Shown here: positions 53,683 to 57,260 of the stretch, in pieces
How positions within the stretch are numbered: position 1 is the stretch's first letter
How the letters are laid out: each line of letters begins with the position of its first letter
Assembly (NCBI GenBank): GCA_937894725.1
Contig: CALAYL010000057.1
Coordinates: 1-57,260 of the forward strand
Direction of reading: 5' to 3'
Source of the DNA: an uncultured Bacteroidota bacterium
GTDB taxonomy: Bacteria; Bacteroidota; Bacteroidia; Chitinophagales; LD1
DNA: 57,260 nucleotides
Program-made: the position numbers and the translations under genes
Notes under the pieces: generated by a model
The model's input: only the letters and a program-made list of their open reading frames with translations
What the model was told of the DNA's origin: nothing
The model's database searches: none

Positions 53683-54963
53683 TTACTTCAGTTTAAAAGC
53701 AGCTTTCACTTGTTTTATGAAGTCCAATTTCTCCCACGTAAATAGCTCCACTTTTACTGTTTTCTCGTTTTCTTTTCCCTTGTTGAATACTTTGGTTATC
53801 ACCTTGTTCTCACGCCCCATGTGGCCATATGATGCAGTTTCTAAGTAGATAGGGTTTCTTAGTTTCAAGCGTTGTTCAATAGCATATGGTCGCATGTCAA
53901 ATATTTTTTCAACTATACGCGCTATTTCGCCATCGTTCAATTTCACCTTTGCAGTGCCGTAGGTGTTTACAAACAATCCGCATGGTTTAGCCACACCTAT
54001 GGCATATGAAACTTGAACCAATACTTCATCGCAAAGTCCAGCAGCTACTAGGTTTTTAGCAATATGGCGGGTAGCATATGCAGCCGAGCGATCCACTTTT
54101 GATGGGTCTTTGCCCGAAAATGCACCACCACCGTGTGCGCCTTTGCCACCGTAAGTATCTACAATGATTTTGCGACCTGTGAGGCCTGTATCGCCATGTG
54201 GTCCGCCTATTACAAACTTGCCCGTAGGGTTGATATGATAGGTGATTTTATCGTTAAATAGTTTTTGGATAGAAGGTTTGAGTTGTTTTTTGACACGTGG
54301 TATCACTATGCTTACGATGTCTTTCTTTATTTTCGCCAACATTTCTTTTTCCTTGTCAAAATCATCGTGTTGGGTAGATACTACGATAGTATCGATACGA
54401 ATAGGTTGATTATTATCATCATATTCGATAGTCACTTGACTTTTAGCATCAGGGCGGAGGTATTTCAGTTCTTTGCCTGCACGTCTAGTGTTCGACAATT
54501 CTTTCAAAATCCTATGTGCCAAATCGAGAGCCAATGGCATATAGTTATCTGTTTCGTTTGAAGCGTAGCCAAACATCATACCTTGGTCTCCTGCTCCCTG
54601 TGCATTAGCCTTAGCTTCAAAACTAGGTGTTTTTACTTTTCTATCTACACCTTGATTGATGTCAGAAGACTGGTCATGTATGGCTGATAATACGCCACAT
54701 GAGTCTGCATCAAACTTATATTCGCTTTTTGTATAGCCTATGTTCTTGATTACTTCTCTAGCGATAGATTGCACATCGAGGTAAGCTTTTGATTTTACTT
54801 CACCTGCCAAAATTACTTGACCTGTAGTGACTAGCGTTTCACAGGCTACTTTAGCGTCTGGGTCATAAGCTAAAAAGTGATCTATAAGGGAGTCTGATAT
54901 TTGGTCAGCTACTTTGTCTGGATGTCCTTCTGATACAGATTCGGACGTAAATAAATATGGCAT
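53683..54963 (-). CDS. metK: S-adenosylmethionine synthetase
   Basis: 426 residues from ATG 54963 (MPYLFTSESVSEGHPDK). The frame reaches 54987, but the promoter lies there. It makes SAM from methionine and ATP. Signatures: GHPDKVADQISDSLIDHFL, GAGDQGMMFGYA (~121) and GAFSGKDPSKVDRSAAY (~285). It is slightly longer than the usual 380-400 residues, mainly through an insertion around 190-225 (EKEMLAKIKKDIV and neighbours) and at the C-terminus, both seen in other Bacteroidota. Confidence 0.97.
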   Translation of the reverse strand: MPYLFTSESVSEGHPDKVADQISDSLIDHFLAYDPDAKVACETLVTTGQVILAGEVKSKAYLDVQSIAREVIKNIGYTKSEYKFDADSCGVLSAIHDQSSDINQGVDRKVKTPSFEAKANAQGAGDQGMMFGYASNETDNYMPLALDLAHRILKELSNTRRAGKELKYLRPDAKSQVTIEYDDNNQPIRIDTIVVSTQHDDFDKEKEMLAKIKKDIVSIVIPRVKKQLKPSIQKLFNDKITYHINPTGKFVIGGPHGDTGLTGRKIIVDTYGGKGAHGGGAFSGKDPSKVDRSAAYATRHIAKNLVAAGLCDEVLVQVSYAIGVAKPCGLFVNTYGTAKVKLNDGEIARIVEKIFDMRPYAIEQRLKLRNPIYLETASYGHMGRENKVITKVFNKGKENEKTVKVELFTWEKLDFIKQVKAAFKLK

Positions 54964-54984
54964 ATGTTGAATTTTTTTAGACTT

Positions 54985-55013
54985 CAAAGGTAAACTATTT
55001 ATCGTTTTGGCAA
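54985..55013 (-). promoter_or_regulatory. promoter of metK
   Basis: Read on the minus strand: TTG (55013-55011), 18-base spacer, TACCTTTG (54992-54985), a full consensus match. It overlaps the 3' end of the upstream gene. The leader would be about 16 bases, too short for a SAM riboswitch. Confidence 0.7.
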
Positions 55014-55718
55014 AGGGGTATAATGTTTCCGCTTTTTTGCGTGTTTAAACCGCTTCAACACTCCGTCATATCTACGCTTAGTTTCAAAATTGTAGGTGAT
55101 CTCCGTGATAGGTTTTTCGTTTTTGAAATAGGCTATCATACCTTTTTGATCTACTACTTTGTCATAAATATCTATACCTATCGTAGTGCGATAGATAGTG
55201 TCTTCTTTTGTCAAAATTGATTTTTTTTCATTTTCAAAACGAGCCCTTTCTTTCAGCGCATTGGCTATGAGCGTTTGTTTGCGCTGTTTTCGCATCGATC
55301 CACCTCTGTATTGATAGATATTTTCGATATATGTTTTTACCAAATACTGTGGTAGCTTTCGGATTAGGGGAGAGTTGTGTAAAAGCGAATCGAGGGGCTG
55401 TTCGCTATTGGGCAACGTGAGGTTTAAGTTGATATTTTGAATATCTGCATTGAGCTTGTTTACGATTTTATAGGCATAAAAATCATAGCCTGGTTTGTAA
55501 AATAGCGCGATGTAGCTTTTACGGTCATTGACTTTAAATCGAAATTTTCCTTTGTGATTGGTATAAGTTTTTTTGTACAAAGTGTCATTTTCAAACACCG
55601 TTATCATCACTCTATCGAGTTTGTTATTTCCATTTTTTATATCGCCATAGGCCGATACGGATTGTGCTTTCGCATACAAGCCCATCATACCAAAATAAAG
55701 AAGTAGCGTTTTTCGCAT
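54999..55718 (-). CDS. exported carboxypeptidase-regulatory-like domain protein
   Basis: 239 residues. Signal peptide ~1-18 (ending AKAQ). Residues ~20-95 form a beta-sandwich typical of the carboxypeptidase-regulatory group (VSAYGDIKNGNNKLDRVMIT, TNHKGKFRFKVNDRKSYI, FYKPGYDFYAYKIVN). The rest is Lys/Arg-rich and helical (RGGSMRKQRKQTLIANALKE) and ends FKHAKKRKHYTPLPKR. Related modules sit at the start of surface or TonB-linked proteins, but this one is short and stand-alone. The role is unknown. Confidence 0.75.
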   Translation of the reverse strand: MRKTLLLYFGMMGLYAKAQSVSAYGDIKNGNNKLDRVMITVFENDTLYKKTYTNHKGKFRFKVNDRKSYIALFYKPGYDFYAYKIVNKLNADIQNINLNLTLPNSEQPLDSLLHNSPLIRKLPQYLVKTYIENIYQYRGGSMRKQRKQTLIANALKERARFENEKKSILTKEDTIYRTTIGIDIYDKVVDQKGMIAYFKNEKPITEITYNFETKRRYDGVLKRFKHAKKRKHYTPLPKR

Positions 55719-55843
55719 GTATGAAAATAAAGAAAAGATAAACCTATTTAGCCCCTATTTTAGAAAATTGACCTATCTGTGCCTTGCCTCTAATAGATAA
55801 GTGTATCGAACAGTATGAATAGTTTTTGACAATAACATAGAGG

Positions 55844-56239
55844 CTAAAAGAAGTCGAAGAAAAATAGCACGGCTGCCTGTTCTTTTTTTACCCCCTTAGC
55901 AGAGCCGACTACGCTGCCACTTTTTCGAATATCGCCATTCGATTCTATTCTGCCTTTTACGCTTCCTCCTATGCGTACATCGCCATTCGATTCTACTCTA
56001 CCTATTATCGAGCCGTTTTTTCGAATATCGCCATTCGATTCTATTTTGCCCTTTACACTACCACTTACGCGAATATCACCATTCGATTCAAAACGCCCTT
56101 TTACACTACCACTCAGACGTACATCGCCATTTGATTCTACCTTGCCAAATGCCGAGCCTCCTTGTCTCAATTCTTGTGCGCTAGATAAGTGAGCCATCAG
56201 GCAAACGAGCGTTACTAAAAGGGTTGTTTTCAATTTCAT
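55844..56239 (-). CDS. exported protein with five 16-residue repeats
   Basis: 131 residues from ATG 56239. A signal peptide (~1-21, cleaved before AQ or Q) is followed by five near-identical units of pattern GSxxG(K/R)xESNGD(V/I)Rxx (residues 28-107) and a short Lys-containing tail that ends very hydrophobic and aromatic (AAVLFFFDFF). The 16-residue period with Gly, Asn and Asp at turns fits one coil of a beta-solenoid, somewhat like polymer-forming bactofilins, though it is exported here. The aromatic end might insert into or bind the outer membrane. No family was recognised. Confidence 0.8.
   Translation of the reverse strand: MKLKTTLLVTLVCLMAHLSSAQELRQGGSAFGKVESNGDVRLSGSVKGRFESNGDIRVSGSVKGKIESNGDIRKNGSIIGRVESNGDVRIGGSVKGRIESNGDIRKSGSVVGSAKGVKKEQAAVLFFFDFF
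55919..56158 (-). repeat. five tandem 48-bp coding repeats
   Basis: Five units of exactly 48 bases, each containing a form of atcgccattcgattct. No length change occurs between units and the repeat is in frame throughout. Confidence 0.9.
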
Positions 56240-56307
56240 GGTGTTGATGTGTTTGTTATGATAAGTTGATTTAATACTACACAAATTTCTCGAATTTGGG
56301 AAATACC

Positions 56308-56360
56308 AAGCACCACCCCCTGCCAGAGGGGGTGCTATCCTCCGCTGGGGGAGGTGTCAG
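56308..56360. repeat. GC-rich palindromic intergenic element
   Basis: Contains gcaccaccccc, a hairpin from ccccct and aggggg, then gctatcc and a second hairpin cctcc-gctggg-ggagg. It lies between the repeat protein gene and the TauE gene and resembles the element at 57206-57260. Confidence 0.6.
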
Positions 56361-56391
56361 AAAGGCAGAGGTGGTTTTTCTTCCTAAAATA

Positions 56392-57126
56392 TCACTCCAT
56401 ATAAACCTTCACCAAGGACATCACCCCTGTGAACAGCACCAACACTAACACTATAGATTTAAATTGCTCCTCCGACATTTTTTTCAAAATCTGTTTTCCA
56501 ATAAATGTACCTAGCACACTTACCACCAGTAATATGGGAATCAAGTACAAATCGTGGGTATGTACATATCCGTTGAATGTATAAACTACACTCCGGCTAA
56601 AGTCAATGGCTAAATCTATGATAGCAGAAGTGGCTATAAATGTGTCCATTTTTAAATTATAAGAAGCTAAAACGATGCCTCTTATAGCTCCGCCAGTACC
56701 TAGCAATCCGGCAGCCAATCCTGAAAGTACGCCTCCGCCTACCGAATTTGAAGCAGTAGGCTTTAGTTTAAGTTGTTTGAATATCAAGAACAATAAGCTC
56801 AATGCTATCAAAAAGATTGCGAGAAATATTTGGAGGATACGTGTATCTATAAACTTGGTTAAATACGCACCTATTATCACAAACACAACAGATGGAATGC
56901 CTATATAGAGGATAGTCATCTTATCAACTCCTTTTCGGAAGAAAGCAATTTTAGACAGATTACTCATCACATGAAAGAGTGCAGTGATACCCAATACAGT
57001 ATGAAAATCTAAGAAATAACTAGCCAGTGGCACAAACAAGAGCGATGAACCAAAGCCTCCAATAGTGCCAAGTATTTCAGCCGTGAGTGCCAAAAAACTA
57101 AATAGTACTAATTCTTGAGGGGGCAT
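56392..57126 (-). CDS. TauE/SafE-family sulfite-exporter-type permease
   Basis: 244 residues with about seven to eight membrane helices in two similar halves: EILGTIGGFGSSLLFVPLAS (first half, ~17-36) and GLAAGLLGTGGAIRGIVLAS (second half, ~134-153) show the paired glycine-rich signature of the TauE/SafE family. The family moves anionic sulfur-containing compounds or other organic anions across the inner membrane. No sulfur-metabolism gene is adjacent, so the substrate is unknown. The gene is bounded on both sides by related palindromic elements. Confidence 0.9.
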   Translation of the reverse strand: MPPQELVLFSFLALTAEILGTIGGFGSSLLFVPLASYFLDFHTVLGITALFHVMSNLSKIAFFRKGVDKMTILYIGIPSVVFVIIGAYLTKFIDTRILQIFLAIFLIALSLLFLIFKQLKLKPTASNSVGGGVLSGLAAGLLGTGGAIRGIVLASYNLKMDTFIATSAIIDLAIDFSRSVVYTFNGYVHTHDLYLIPILLVVSVLGTFIGKQILKKMSEEQFKSIVLVLVLFTGVMSLVKVYME

Positions 57127-57205
57127 TATGCAAGATATTGATTTGCCAAGGTTACTGATTTTGAGTAAGAAAGTAAGATATTCTGGGATATTTTTTAGCT
57201 AAAAT

Positions 57206-57260
57206 GCACCACCCCCAACCCCCGCCAGCGGGGGATAAAATGCGCTGACGCACGCTATCC
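57206..57260. repeat. GC-rich palindromic intergenic element (continues past window end)
   Basis: Begins with gcaccaccccc, holds a seven-pair hairpin cccccgc/gcggggg (57219-57234), a short tgcg/cgca hairpin (57241-57252), and ends with gctatcc at the window edge. It shares its opening, core and gctatcc with 56308-56360. Confidence 0.55.

Noticed and set aside
54964..55020. SAM riboswitch upstream of metK
   Set aside because: The promoter gives a leader of only about 16 bases, too short for any known SAM riboswitch.
55919..56158. Possible CRISPR array because of five regularly spaced repeats
   Set aside because: There are no unique spacers; the units are contiguous, in frame and encode a repeat protein with a signal peptide.

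Overview
The window is a stretch of chromosome from a free-living-type member of the Bacteroidota, probably outside the Bacteroidales. The phylum call rests on gldE and gldD, a PorP/SprF-like protein, at least five type IX secretion (T9SS) cargo-type C-terminal domains, a fused E1 dehydrogenase, the LUD-ftsH-rsfS-birA neighbourhood, and promoters of the TTG-N17-20-TAnnTTTG kind used by the Bacteroidota primary sigma factor. No rRNA, tRNA, CRISPR array, transposase, integrase or phage gene was seen.

Layout. 1-6294: end of a surface-polysaccharide or cell-envelope cluster (YfhO-like membrane protein cut by the window edge, a glycosyltransferase, wecB), then convergent asnB and an acyl-CoA thioesterase. 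6417-10287: a secreted protein and a large sortilin/BNR-repeat T9SS cargo. 10344-16549: housekeeping block with a Cys-rich lipoprotein, LUD-domain protein, ftsH, rsfS (with a long lysine-rich tail), birA and a CNNM/CorC-type transporter. 16748-17980: a secreted lipase-like hydrolase. 18393-29511: the most unusual region, with two giant glycine-rich secreted proteins (1389 and 2052 residues) that end in the same 519-residue module, identical at DNA level over 1,575 bp, and a small lipocalin-like gene between them. 29693-31844: a membrane protein, a TPR lipoprotein and two decayed T9SS cargo remnants.

31873-38484: rng, a 29-residue basic protein gene (33608-33697), a TPR protein and an HU gene on the minus strand, divergent from mutY-ssb-gldE-gldD. 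38597-40985: a PorP/SprF-like protein with a type-B T9SS cargo. 41132-45401: OmpA-like lipoprotein, tatC, rpiB and fused E1 alpha/beta. 45398-47991: three small exported proteins of unknown role and an ECF sigma factor. 48186-57260: uvrA, an OmpA-like exported protein, miaE, metK, an exported carboxypeptidase-regulatory-like protein, a five-fold 16-residue repeat protein and a TauE/SafE permease flanked by related GC-rich palindromic elements.

How it fits together: much of the non-housekeeping content concerns the cell surface. The T9SS/gliding parts (gldD, gldE, PorP/SprF-like) are near several substrates carrying T9SS type A or type B C-terminal domains. The exact shared 3' module of the two giant cargo genes suggests recent duplication or ongoing gene conversion of a cargo tail, and the nearby broken cargo remnants suggest turnover of such genes at this locus. 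Functions are assigned from recognisable motifs and family memory only; no database search was possible.
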